From Microbacterium sp. AG238 (GTDB taxonomy: Bacteria; Actinomycetota; Actinomycetes; Actinomycetales; Microbacteriaceae): a DNA stretch of 64,000 bases. Made by a program: the position numbers and the translations under genes. The DNA lies in assembly GCF_003610405.1 (NCBI RefSeq), contig NZ_RAQC01000002.1, positions 620,001-684,000 on the forward strand, written 5' to 3'. Shown here piece by piece: positions 33,998 to 42,037 of the stretch. Numbering within the stretch: position 1 is the stretch's first letter; each line of letters begins with the position of its first letter. The notes below the pieces were generated by a model. That model was given only the letters and a program-made list of their open reading frames with translations. It did not search any database and was not told where the DNA came from.

Positions 33998-34225
33998 ATG
34001 GCCACAGCACCCCGCATCATCGACGTCTCGATCGGGAGCGACGGCATCCGCCTCGGCCAGTTTATGAAGTTCGCGGGCCTGCTCGACTCGGGCGGCGATG
34101 TGAAGGAAGCCATCATCGACGGCTTCGTCACGGTCAATGGCGAGGTCGACCGCCGCCGCGGACGCCAGCTGCAGCACGACGACGTTGTCGTCTTCGATGG
34201 ACGCGGGGCTCGGGTTCGTCCGTAG
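33998..34225 (+). CDS. S4-domain RNA-binding protein
   Basis: 75 residues. The whole protein is an S4 fold: DGIRLGQFMKFAGLLDSGGD, AIIDGFVTVNGEVDRRRGRQ, then DVVVFDGRGARVRP, as in YaaA/YbcJ-like single-domain proteins. It should bind structured RNA. TAGCAT (33986-33991) ends 6 nt before the ATG, so the transcript is likely leaderless. A near-identical second copy lies at 36556-36783 but has lost its ATG. Confidence 0.9.
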   Translation: MATAPRIIDVSIGSDGIRLGQFMKFAGLLDSGGDVKEAIIDGFVTVNGEVDRRRGRQLQHDDVVVFDGRGARVRP

Positions 34226-34308
34226 CGCCGAGGCTCTCAACACCGCCCTCAAGAGTCGCTCTCATGGCTGGAGCGTCCCGGTAACGGTCGGGTTCGATGC
34301 CACGCACG

Positions 34309-34475
34309 GGCAGCGGCTGGGACGCCGTCCGCCACGAGCGCGGATCGTTCTCGAACGGGGTTCTCGCTCACGACGGCGACCTCGTCCTTTTGTGATGGAC
34401 CACGTCCGGTCGCGGCATGCGCTGCCCTCTGGCCGGGCCTGCGCGCGCAGCGACGCGGCACTGCCGCCTCCGCGG
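34309..34475 (+). pseudogene. decayed fragment of the 37170-37811 gene
   Basis: Nucleotides here match 37553-37720 closely: the words GGCTGGGAC, GTCCGCCACGAGCGCGGATC, TTCTCGAACGGGGTTCTC and GACGGCGACCTCGT all recur in order. A one-base loss turns CTGTGGATGGAC into TTGTGATGGAC, giving a TGA and frameshift. Only the 3' part remains and no start is available. It follows the intact S4 copy by 84 nt. Confidence 0.8.
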
Positions 34476-34492
34476 CCGATTCGTGGGGCGGT

Positions 34493-35200
34493 CTACAAGC
34501 GGAGGCTGCCGCTGATAATCGCTTCGGCGACGACGCTGAGGCGAGTTTGCGTCGATCGGGCGTGGGCGCGGATGAGGCGGAAAGCGCCGTCCATGTCGAG
34601 GCCATGACTCTGCGCGATGTATCCCTTGGCCTGCTCGATGACGACGCGGCTATCCAGCGCATGTTGCAGCTTGCTCTGCGTGGTGAGCGACTCTTCGACG
34701 ATGCGCTGTTGCAGGATGCTGATGGTCGCAATATCGGTGAGGGTTCGCGCGGCAGCGGCGTCAGGCTCGTTCAGGACGCCGGGGCGGTCCCGGAACAGAT
34801 TCAACGAGCCGAGGATCGAGTTGCGCAATCGCATCGGGATGGCGTGCAGAGAGGCGAACCCCGATCTGCGAGCATCGTCGGCGAACTTCGGCCAACGGCC
34901 GCCGACCTCACGGAGATCCTCTACCGAGACAACTTGCCCTGTGGCCACCGCTTCGACGCAGGGCCCCTCACCGGCCTCGACCTGCATGAGCCCGACGAGT
35001 TCGCTGCGCTCGCTCGTGGAGACGATGACCTCGAGGTCGCCGGCAGGGCTGAGCAGGAGAATCCCGGCGGCGGCGGCGTCGAAGATGCTCGTGCATTCGT
35101 CTACCAGCAATTGGAGGAGGTCGACGATATCGAAATCGTCGACGAGGGAGTCAGCCAGCGTTCCCACCGTCTGCAAGAGCTGATCTTCGCGAGTGCTCAT
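34493..35200 (-). CDS. GAF-ANTAR domain RNA-binding regulator
   Basis: 235 residues. GAF domain at about 15-150 (LLQLLVDECTSIFDAAAAGI, QVEAGEGPCVEAVATGQVVS), ANTAR domain at the C-terminus (LQHALDSRVVIEQAKGYIAQ, GLDMDGAFRLIRAHARSTQT, RLSVVAEAII). ANTAR proteins bind paired hairpins in mRNA leaders and antiterminate transcription; GAF senses a small ligand. TAGACT (reverse, 35206-35211) is 5 nt from the ATG. A paralog follows directly upstream on the same strand. Confidence 0.92.
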   Translation of the reverse strand: MSTREDQLLQTVGTLADSLVDDFDIVDLLQLLVDECTSIFDAAAAGILLLSPAGDLEVIVSTSERSELVGLMQVEAGEGPCVEAVATGQVVSVEDLREVGGRWPKFADDARRSGFASLHAIPMRLRNSILGSLNLFRDRPGVLNEPDAAAARTLTDIATISILQQRIVEESLTTQSKLQHALDSRVVIEQAKGYIAQSHGLDMDGAFRLIRAHARSTQTRLSVVAEAIISGSLRL

Positions 35201-35222
35201 AGTTCAGTCTAGGACGCGGACG

Positions 35223-35924
35223 TCAGGCGTCGAAGGTGAGCCGTCGCTCGACGACGTCGGACGATACCTCGCTCAAGGTGCGGCCGCTGGAAAACGCACG
35301 ACCCCGAAGAACGAGGAGCGCGTCATCAACCCCGATCGATAGCTGCGCAGCGACCATACCGGTTGCTTGATGCACTTCACGTCGGGAATGGGGGCCGTCG
35401 AGGATGCCGTCCTCGACACGGTCGAGGTTCTCGAGTGCCCGCCTCAACAGGTGTCGTGACGCGACCTCGGCGAGTACCTTCACGTCTTGGACGGTTTGCG
35501 ACGGCAGTCGGCCCGGTTCCTCGTTGTACAGGTCGACGGCCCCGACATTCAGCTGACCGACGAACAGCGGAAACGCGTATAACGAGCCGATGTGAAGCGC
35601 TCGTAAGGAAGTCATCGTCGCCGGCCAACCGCTGGAGCTGCGTTGCAGATCGTTCTCGAGGATCGGTCGGCGTGTCCGCACCGCGTCCCAGCACGGCCCT
35701 TCTCCCAGATCGATTTGGATCTCGTCGATGCGAGCAGCGATGCTGCTGCTCGCGCACACTGTCTGGCTTCCGAGCGGTTTTCCCAGGGTAGAGATCGCAG
35801 CGCCGGTCACTCCCGTCGCTGTAACGAACGGATCGCACAGGTTGTCGGCCGTGTCGGCGGTGACCAAGCGCGTGAGGGCCTCAGCGAACGCATGTCGGTC
35901 GTCGCCCGGGAGGGACGTGCCCAT
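35223..35924 (-). CDS. GAF-ANTAR domain protein (paralog)
   Basis: 233 residues, RBS GGAGGGA just before ATG 35924. GAF: VTGAAISTLGKPLGSQTVCA, DLGEGPCWDAVRTRRPILEN. ANTAR: RREVHQATGMVAAQLSIGVD, DALLVLRGRAFSSGRTLSEV. Same domain order as its downstream neighbour but low identity, so an old duplication or independent gain. The gene pair sits between the two copies of the S4 segment. 22 nt separate the two genes, so they may be one transcript. Confidence 0.9.
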   Translation of the reverse strand: MGTSLPGDDRHAFAEALTRLVTADTADNLCDPFVTATGVTGAAISTLGKPLGSQTVCASSSIAARIDEIQIDLGEGPCWDAVRTRRPILENDLQRSSSGWPATMTSLRALHIGSLYAFPLFVGQLNVGAVDLYNEEPGRLPSQTVQDVKVLAEVASRHLLRRALENLDRVEDGILDGPHSRREVHQATGMVAAQLSIGVDDALLVLRGRAFSSGRTLSEVSSDVVERRLTFDA

Positions 35925-36543
35925 GGATCCCTCCTACCGTCCTTGTCGCAAAACTAGGCGCTAGGTCCTGGTGTCGTGTGCTCAACATAACAGCCGGAAC
36001 GCTCATCGCCCCGCAAGGCCCTCATGCATCTCAGCGACCGGATCATAGAACGATCGAATGGGTTGCTCTTCTCGGCCGACCCTGTGTAAGCGTCTCTGAG
36101 CCGGCCTCCCAGTTGCCCCGCCCCGGCCAACACTGTCGACACGCTGCGGGGAACGGTGCTCTTCGATCCCCAAAATCGCTCCAGTCCCGTGCGTCCGCTC
36201 GTTCAGTGTCGACGGGGTCGGCCGGGGTCTGGGGCAACCTGGGATGACCGTACTCGTCGCCGCCTGCGACCACAACCCCGTGTTGAAACGAGTGCACGCG
36301 AAACAGACGGTCTCAGCTGCTTGTTCTCGGCAACTGGCGTCCAGCGAAAAGAGGGTATCGGGCGCACGGGTTTTCACGTACGGTGTGCAGATCCAGCAGA
36401 CCCCGTACCGGCGGCGGTCTTGCACGGAGCGGCCCCAAAACGCCCCGGCAGGATCGCCGCCAACCCGAGCGATCGCACGTCAGCCGTGGCGGCAGGCAGC
36501 TTGGACCGCTGCGCAGTGCTCGCCGGCGCATTCCGCCTCCGGT
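35925..36543. other. 600-nt stretch without a supported gene
   Basis: Several open frames overlap here on both strands (for example 36003-36425 reverse, 36156-36563 forward), but none has a ribosome site, a plausible leaderless promoter or third-position GC bias like the real genes. Probably decayed sequence left by the duplication. The final 30 nt resemble the promoter of the first S4 copy. Confidence 0.45.
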
Positions 36544-36555
36544 TAGCATTTCGGC

Positions 36556-36783
36556 ACGGCTGAAACTCTCCGGATCATCGACGTCTCGATCGGGAGCGAC
36601 GGCATCCGCCTCGGCCAGTTCATGAAATTCGCGGGCCTGCTCGACTCGGGCGGCGATGTGAAGGAGGCCATCATCGATGGCTTCGTCACGGTCAACGGAG
36701 AGGTCGACCGACGCCGCGGACGTCAGCTGCAGCGCGACGACGTCGTCGTCTTCGACGGCCGCGGGGCTCGCGTCCGCCCGTAG
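36556..36783 (+). pseudogene. second S4-domain gene copy with ATG changed to ACG
   Basis: 75 codons aligning without gaps to 33998-34225; only a few residues near the N-terminus (TAETLR for MATAPR) and one later residue differ. The -10 TAGCAT (36544-36549) and its 6-nt spacing are kept, but the start codon is ACG, and a TAG lies four codons upstream in frame. The next ATG (36622) would give a 53-aa truncated S4. Unless ACG is used, this copy is silent. Otherwise the reading frame is intact, so the loss is recent. Confidence 0.8.
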
Positions 36784-36858
36784 CGCCAGCAATGATGGCA
36801 ACGAACACGACGGTTCCAGCGACGAAGCCGGGGCTGCGGAACTCACTGGGCGCGGACA

Positions 36859-37059
36859 TCAGTTTCGGCGGCGGTCCTTTTCGCTCGCCCCGCGCCGTTT
36901 CCGATGGAGCCAGTAAAGCCCACCGCTCGAAAAGGTGATGGTCGCGAAGGTGACGAACGTCACGACGGGGGAGTCGGGAGGGAGCACGTTTCCCAGAACC
37001 ACGACCAGGGTCAGCAGAGCCAGTACGGATGCCGACCATATGGTCCAGTGCTTCTTCAC
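36859..37059 (-). CDS. small two-helix membrane protein
   Basis: 66 residues from GTG 37059 with GGAGGG 5 nt upstream. Two hydrophobic segments: WTIWSASVLALLTLVVVLGN and VVTFVTFATITFSSGGLYWL, then a basic cytosolic tail (HRKRRGASEKDRRRN). No family recognised. It lies in reverse orientation between the start-less S4 copy and the unknown gene at 37170. Confidence 0.65.
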   Translation of the reverse strand: MKKHWTIWSASVLALLTLVVVLGNVLPPDSPVVTFVTFATITFSSGGLYWLHRKRRGASEKDRRRN

Positions 37060-37169
37060 GAGCCCTCCACGATTGACCCCGATGCTATCGACTCGTGTCC
37101 GTCTTTCGGACGGGCGCACCTGAGCCCCACCTCGCCAGCCCTCACGCCCACCTGCGCCAAACTGTCGAC

Positions 37170-37811
37170 ATGGAACAGTTCCTCGACGCCGACGTTCCCG
37201 TGGGGCGTGCGGCGGTCGCCGGCATCCCGCTTCCGCCGTTCGCGACAGCCGCCGACCACCAGCGCTACCTCGACATGCTGCAGCTGTACCTCGCGATGCT
37301 CGATCCGGGAGGCCCCGCGACGAACACGGTCATCCTCAACGAAGCTCTCGCCGCCGAGCGTCGGAGCGCGGATGCCGGACCTCTCAGCCCCCTCGCGCTG
37401 ACCGCGAGCCTCTCATCGTTCTTCCCCGCGCCCTGGACTCCCGACGCCCTCGCCACAGCACTCGCCGGCCGCTTCGGCGCGCCGGTCCGACACCGCGACG
37501 CGTGGCGGTGGATGGGTGATCCGGACTTCTCCGCGATTCCCCGCGAGGGCGGCGGCTGGGACATCGTCCGCCACGAGCGCGGATCGTTCTCGAACGGGGT
37601 TCTCACCCACGACGGCGACCTCGTGCTGCTGTGGATGGACCATTTCCGGTCGCGCTTCCCCCTGCCCTTCGGTCACTCGTACCAGCGCAGCGACGCGGAT
37701 CTGCTCGCGCCGGCAGTCCGCGCCGCTCGCCGCGCCCACGATGTGAACACCGCCTATCCCTACCTGGTCACCTGGCGCACAGAACGCGACGCTGCGCTCG
37801 GCGAGAGCTAG
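37170..37811 (+). CDS. hypothetical protein, intact copy of the duplicated gene
   Basis: 213 residues from ATG 37170; GTG 37095 would add 25 residues of no clear character. Soluble, no signal peptide. N-terminal helical region (YLDMLQLYLAMLDPGGPATN), C-terminal alpha/beta region (GGWDIVRHERGSFSNGVLTH, LLWMDHFRSRFPLPFGH, AYPYLVTWRTERDAAL). No family recognised. A frameshifted 3' fragment of the same gene is at 34309-34475, downstream of the other S4 copy. Confidence 0.7.
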   Translation: MEQFLDADVPVGRAAVAGIPLPPFATAADHQRYLDMLQLYLAMLDPGGPATNTVILNEALAAERRSADAGPLSPLALTASLSSFFPAPWTPDALATALAGRFGAPVRHRDAWRWMGDPDFSAIPREGGGWDIVRHERGSFSNGVLTHDGDLVLLWMDHFRSRFPLPFGHSYQRSDADLLAPAVRAARRAHDVNTAYPYLVTWRTERDAALGES

Positions 37812-37878
37812 ACGCCCACCCGTCGCGAAGCGACACCGGATGCTCGACAGATCCTCAACGGCCTGGAAGGGTGTCCAG

Positions 37879-38079
37879 ATGAGAGGCACCGAGAGCAGGC
37901 GGCGGTGGGCGTGGGTCGGACTCTGGTTCGGCGTCATCTACGGCGTGATCGTCGCGCTTCTCCTCATCGCGGGTGTCTTGGCACCCGGGCTGTGGTTCAC
38001 CGTCGTGGCGATGGTCCTCCTGGCCGTCTCCCAGGGCCTCGTGCTCAGGTCGATCAGCCGCGAAGAGCGGCGACCGTGA
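37879..38079 (+). CDS. small membrane protein
   Basis: 66 residues from ATG 37879 with GGAAGG 8 nt upstream; the frame is open from 37840 but without a site there. Two adjacent hydrophobic segments (WVGLWFGVIYGVIVALLLIA, LWFTVVAMVLLAVSQGLVL) with a basic start (ESRRRW) and end (SREERRP). Unknown function. It precedes the ABC-F gene by 47 nt on the same strand. Confidence 0.65.
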   Translation: MRGTESRRRWAWVGLWFGVIYGVIVALLLIAGVLAPGLWFTVVAMVLLAVSQGLVLRSISREERRP

Positions 38080-38126
38080 GTTGATCGCCCGCTAAGGGTC
38101 TCCGGCGCAGATGGAAGAATCGTGGG

Positions 38127-39770
38127 GTGACCGCAACTCTCGTCGCTCAGGGCCTCGCCGGCGGATACGGCCACCGCACACTCTTCGACGGCGTCGATCT
38201 CACCGTCAGCCCGGGGGATGTCGTCGGCGTCGTCGGGGCCAACGGTGCCGGCAAGTCGACGCTCCTCCGCATCCTCGCCGGACGCGACACGCCCCAGTCG
38301 GGCACCGTCAGCCTCGCGCCCGCCGATGCCTTCGTCGGCTGGCTGCCGCAGGAACACGAGCGCGTTGAGGGCGAGACCGTCGCCGCGTACATCGCGCGCC
38401 GCACCGGATGCGCGGAGGCGACGGCGGAGATGGATGCCGCGGCATCCGACCTCGGCGATCCCTCGATCCCCGGCGCCGACGACCGGTACGCCACCGCTCT
38501 GGAGCGCTGGCTCGCGAGCGGTGCGGCCGACCTCGACGAGCGCCTGCCGATCGTGCTCGCCGACCTCGGGCTCGAGCTCGACGCCGACGGCATCCATATG
38601 ACATCTCTCTCGGGCGGTCAGGCGGCACGCGTCGGACTCGCGGCCCTGCTGCTCTCGCGCTTCGACATCGTGCTGCTCGACGAACCGACGAACGACCTCG
38701 ACCTCGACGGGCTCGAGCGCCTCGAAGCGTTCGTGCGCGGCCTGCGCGGGGGAGCCGTGCTGGTCAGCCACGACCGCGAGTTCCTCGCACGCAGCGTCAC
38801 CCGCGTGCTCGAGCTCGACCTCGCGCAGAACTCTCACCGCATCTATGGCGGCGGCTACGACGCCTACCTCGAAGAGCGGGCGACCGTGCGGCGTCACGCT
38901 CGCGAGAAGTACGACGAGTTCGCGGGCAAGAAGGCCGACCTCGTCGCGCGTGCCCGCGTGCAGCGGGAGTGGTCGAGTCAGGGCGTCCGCAACGCGATGA
39001 AGAAGAACCCCGACAACGACAAGATCCGGCGCAAGGCCGCGACCGAGTCGAGCGAGAAGCAGGCGCAGAAGGTGCGCCAGATGGAGAGTCGCATCGCGCG
39101 GCTCGAAGAGGTCGACGAGCCCCGTAAGGAGTGGCAGCTCGAGTTCACGATCGGCGCCGCGCCGCGGTCGAGCTCCGTCGTCTCGACGCTCAACGGCGCC
39201 GTCGTCCGGCAGGGCCCGTTCACGCTCGGGCCGGTGTCGTTGCAGGTGAACGCGGGCGACCGCATCGGCATCACCGGGCCGAACGGTGCCGGCAAATCGA
39301 CGCTGCTGCGCACGATCCTCGGCAGGCAGGCTCCCGACGAGGGATCGGCCGGCCTCGGGTCGAGCGTGAGCATCGGCGAGATCGACCAGGCCCGCTCGTT
39401 GCTCGTGGGCTCGCGACCGCTGGCCGACGCCTTCGAAGCGCTCGTGCCCGAGATGGCATCCGGCGAGGTCCGCACGCTGCTCGCGAAGTTCGGTCTCAAG
39501 GCCGACCACGTGCTGCGCCCGGTCGACGAGCTGTCGCCGGGGGAGCGCACGCGCGCCGGTCTGGCGCTGCTGCAGGCGCGCGGCGTGAACGTCCTGGTGC
39601 TCGACGAGCCGACCAACCACCTCGACTTGCCCGCGATCGAACAGCTCGAACAGGCGATCGAGTCGTACGACGGCACGCTCCTGCTCGTCACCCACGACCG
39701 GCGGATGCTGGATGCCGTGAGCACCAACCGTCGCTGGCACGTCGAGGGCGGCCGCGTCACCGAGGCCTGA
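38127..39770 (+). CDS. ABC-F family ATPase
   Basis: 547 residues from GTG 38127. Two ATPase domains: Walker A GANGAGKST (about 35) and GPNGAGKST (about 388), signatures SLSGGQAAR and ELSPGERTR, Walker B IVLLDEPTNDLD and VLVLDEPTNHLD. A charged linker between them (KYDEFAGKKADLVARARVQR, AMKKNPDNDKIRRKAA) is the ribosome-contacting P-site tether. No membrane segment, so it is a translation factor of the type that includes ribosome-protection antibiotic resistance proteins. Which of these roles applies cannot be read from sequence alone. Confidence 0.92.
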   Translation: MTATLVAQGLAGGYGHRTLFDGVDLTVSPGDVVGVVGANGAGKSTLLRILAGRDTPQSGTVSLAPADAFVGWLPQEHERVEGETVAAYIARRTGCAEATAEMDAAASDLGDPSIPGADDRYATALERWLASGAADLDERLPIVLADLGLELDADGIHMTSLSGGQAARVGLAALLLSRFDIVLLDEPTNDLDLDGLERLEAFVRGLRGGAVLVSHDREFLARSVTRVLELDLAQNSHRIYGGGYDAYLEERATVRRHAREKYDEFAGKKADLVARARVQREWSSQGVRNAMKKNPDNDKIRRKAATESSEKQAQKVRQMESRIARLEEVDEPRKEWQLEFTIGAAPRSSSVVSTLNGAVVRQGPFTLGPVSLQVNAGDRIGITGPNGAGKSTLLRTILGRQAPDEGSAGLGSSVSIGEIDQARSLLVGSRPLADAFEALVPEMASGEVRTLLAKFGLKADHVLRPVDELSPGERTRAGLALLQARGVNVLVLDEPTNHLDLPAIEQLEQAIESYDGTLLLVTHDRRMLDAVSTNRRWHVEGGRVTEA

Positions 39771-39925
39771 GAGTACTGCGTCCGCCCGGGAGCCAAAGGC
39801 GATCGCGAAAAGCGGCACAGATAGGCCGCGAGACAAGGCATGGCTTCGGCCGGCGCGAGAACCTCAGAGCGATATATGGGCAGACTATGAGGCTCGTCGG
39901 ACGCCCGGCCCTCAGACCGGAGTGA

Positions 39926-40204
39926 CGAGGGGGCATCGCGTCTGACACGACGCGCTTCGTCGGCGAGGTGGACGGCGTCGAGCTGTTCCTCGCGAAGAGC
40001 CAGGACGACGAGATCTGCCTCATTCAGCTCCGCGATGGCAACTTCGAGAGCACCGCATGCTCCTCCGGCGGCGGACTCGGGACGATCATCACGGGAGAGC
40101 CCGCCGTCGAGGTCGGCGACTTCCGCTACCTGCCGGATGCCGAGAACCGCCCGGGCCGTGAACAGATCAGTGACAGCGTCGTCGTCATCCGGGGTGGGCT
40201 GTAG
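39926..40204 (+). pseudogene. 3' remnant of an unknown gene
   Basis: Open from a TGA at 39923 to the stop at 40204. VGEVDGVELFLAKSQDDEIC and LIQLRDGNFESTACSSGGGL look like the C-terminal extracellular part of a family of small Microbacteriaceae proteins that follow a membrane helix (recollection). Only GTG 39968 could serve as a start and it has no ribosome site. The 155 nt before it, after the ABC-F gene, hold no matching N-terminal part, so this is likely a truncated gene. Confidence 0.5.
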
Positions 40205-40217
40205 CCCGACCCCTGCC

Positions 40218-40604
40218 TCAATCGGCCGGCGGCTGCTCGGTCTGAGCGCTCCACTGCGCCCGCAGCACGCTGATGACATCGTCGAGCCGCGCTCCGGTGC
40301 GCAGCGCCTCGTCGGTCAGCTCGCGGATGCGCTTGAGCACGGCGTGGGGGAGCACCGCCGCCGATTCGGCGACGCGGGTTCCGGCGGCGGTGCGGCTGAC
40401 GACGAGCCCCTCCTGCTCGAGCAGCTTGTAGGCCTTCGCGACGGTGCCGGGCGCGACGCCGAGGTCGGCGGCGGTCTGACGGACGGTGGGCAGGCGCTCA
40501 TTCGCGGCAAGCATGCCCGACACGATGAGCCCACGCAGCTGGAGATAGATCTCGCGCGACGGCGTGCTCTCGTCGGCGCTGGAAAGCGGCCGGGTGATGG
40601 TCAT
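40218..40604 (-). CDS. GntR family regulator, YtrA-like
   Basis: 128 residues from ATG 40604, overlapping the stop of the membrane protein gene (ATGA). Winged helix at about 15-80: SREIYLQLRGLIVSGMLAAN, LPTVRQTAADLGVAPGTVAK, AYKLLEQEGLVVSRTAAGTR. The short C-terminal part is helical only, with no ligand domain, as in the YtrA subfamily, whose genes accompany membrane or ABC transport genes. Likely autoregulates through the inverted repeat at 41682-41703. Confidence 0.9.
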   Translation of the reverse strand: MTITRPLSSADESTPSREIYLQLRGLIVSGMLAANERLPTVRQTAADLGVAPGTVAKAYKLLEQEGLVVSRTAAGTRVAESAAVLPHAVLKRIRELTDEALRTGARLDDVISVLRAQWSAQTEQPPAD

Positions 40605-41665
40605 CGGGCGTACCCGACATCCGTCCCCGGCGCTCCGGGCGCGGGGGCGATCGCGGCGGCGACCGAGTCGCGATCGGCGCGCGGGACGAGCGAACCGCCG
40701 ACGACGAGGAGCATGCCGACGGCCACGATCTCGACGATCGGCGCGGCCGCGCCGGCGAGAGATGCAAGCTCCGCGTATCGCCATGCGACGTCGTACGAGG
40801 TGGTGGTGCCCGGGCCGTCGATCATCAGGGTCGTCGTCGAGGCCGCGTTGCCGATGAGACGCCACGCTGCCCCCAACGCGAGCAGGCACGCGCCCGTCGC
40901 CAGCCACACGATGCCGCCGGCGGTGCGGCGGCGGGCTGCGCGCTCGAGTGCGACGGTCTCGGGCCGGAGGAACGACCGCGCGGCGTTGCGGTCGAGGGCC
41001 CGCCAGACGACGATCACCAGCAGCGTCAGGCCGACGAGGGCGGGAACGCCGTAGGCCCAGCCATAGAACACGACGCGGAGGGGATCGACATCCGCTGCAT
41101 TCGGGATCGGGATGACGAGCCACAGCCAATCGCCGTCATCGTTCGGCGACGAGGCGAGGCAGGCCGCGACGGTCGTCGCGACGAGCCCGAGCGCTGTGAT
41201 CGTCAGAGCGACGAGGGTCATGGGCGAGCTGAACGAGACCCACGACCTGCGCACCGGCGGCGATACGGGACGCTCGGGCGCGCCCGATCCGCGCGTGCGA
41301 ACGATGGCGAGCGCGGCGATGATGCCGGTCAGTGCGACGGCGAGCGGCGCCGCTACACGCCACCACGACGCCCCGGAGCCGTCCCAGACGTAGCCGCGGA
41401 AGAAGAACTCGAGGAAGAAGCCCAGAGCCACGACGACGCCCGCGACGGCCAGGGCGACATGCTCCCCGGCGTACCGGCGCCGAAGCGCGGATCCGCGCTC
41501 TCCGATGAGCCCGGCTCCGCGCTCGGCGCCACCGCTCGTGTTCGCGCGGATCGCGACGACGGTCGCCGCGGCGACGAGTCCGAGCACGAATGACACTGGC
41601 GGCCATGTCGCGATGGCGCCGGTGAGTTCGAGGGGCCCGAAGGTCGCGAGAGAAGGGATGAGCAT
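40601..41665 (-). CDS. multi-spanning membrane protein linked to GntR
   Basis: 354 residues from ATG 41665 (AAAGGCG upstream); the open frame beyond it crosses the promoter. Eight hydrophobic segments, for example ATWPPVSFVLGLVAAATVVA, VALAVAGVVVALGFFLEFFF, LVALTITALGLVATTVAACL, ALVGLTLLVIVVWRAL, GIVWLATGACLLALGAAWRL. Family not recognised. Such membrane proteins cotranscribed with YtrA-type regulators are common in Microbacteriaceae. First gene of a two-gene operon. Confidence 0.82.
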   Translation of the reverse strand: MLIPSLATFGPLELTGAIATWPPVSFVLGLVAAATVVAIRANTSGGAERGAGLIGERGSALRRRYAGEHVALAVAGVVVALGFFLEFFFRGYVWDGSGASWWRVAAPLAVALTGIIAALAIVRTRGSGAPERPVSPPVRRSWVSFSSPMTLVALTITALGLVATTVAACLASSPNDDGDWLWLVIPIPNAADVDPLRVVFYGWAYGVPALVGLTLLVIVVWRALDRNAARSFLRPETVALERAARRRTAGGIVWLATGACLLALGAAWRLIGNAASTTTLMIDGPGTTTSYDVAWRYAELASLAGAAAPIVEIVAVGMLLVVGGSLVPRADRDSVAAAIAPAPGAPGTDVGYAR

Positions 41666-41681
41666 GCGTGACGCCTTTCGC

Positions 41682-41703
41682 TTGTACCCCGATGGTGGAA
41701 CAA
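41682..41703 (-). promoter_or_regulatory. candidate GntR operator
   Basis: TTGTACC (41682-41688) and GGAACAA (41697-41703) form an inverted repeat with one mismatch 17-23 nt upstream of the membrane protein ATG (41665). It lies between the ribosome site and the promoter-like TGATACATTTTG region on the reverse strand, a fitting place for autorepression. Confidence 0.45.
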
Positions 41704-41755
41704 AATGTATCAGGTTGATGGCACAAGGCGCCCCGCAGCTCGTGAGCAACTAAGG

Positions 41756-41788
41756 TTGACAAGCGCGCTCCGAGCAACCTAGGTTGCT
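41756..41788 (+). promoter_or_regulatory. promoter with palindromic operator for HTH/Clp_N operon
   Basis: -35 TTGACA (41756-41761), 18-nt spacer, -10 TAGGTT (41780-41785), then ATG 6 nt later at 41792: a leaderless layout. A perfect 16-bp palindrome, AGCAACCTAGGTTGCT (41773-41788), covers the -10. A related half-site pair, AGCAAC-TAA-GGTTGA, lies just upstream (41745-41759) and overlaps the -35. The HTH protein encoded directly downstream is the natural repressor. Confidence 0.75.
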
Positions 41789-41791
41789 TAC

Positions 41792-42037
41792 ATGGAATCC
41801 ACTCGAATCGCCGGCGTCGCCGCAGACACGCGTGATCCGCGCGCGGGGCTGCGTGCCATCGCGTCGCTGCGTTCCCTCACGGAACGCCTCGAGCTCGCGC
41901 AGGTCGAGGCCGGCCTGCGCGCGGGCATGAGCTGGCAGGAGATCGCCGATGCGCTCGGCGTCTCGCGTCAGGCCGTGCACAAGAAGTACGCCAAACGGAT
42001 CGACCCGACCATCGACATCCCGAGGAGAACCCGATGA
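41792..42037 (+). CDS. small HTH DNA-binding protein
   Basis: 81 residues. A single sigma-70 region 4/MerR-like helix-turn-helix covers GLRAGMSWQEIADALGVSRQ AVHKKY (about residues 42-68); the rest is a helix that may dimerise. No sensor domain. It starts at the predicted transcription start, and its stop overlaps the Clp_N-SRPBCC start (ATGA). Probably binds the palindrome at 41773-41788 and controls its own operon. Confidence 0.85.
   Translation: MESTRIAGVAADTRDPRAGLRAIASLRSLTERLELAQVEAGLRAGMSWQEIADALGVSRQAVHKKYAKRIDPTIDIPRRTR

Noticed and set aside
36003..36563. Overlapping ORFs on both strands in the 35.9-36.5 kb gap
   Set aside because: Several equally long frames compete, none with start signals or codon bias of real genes.
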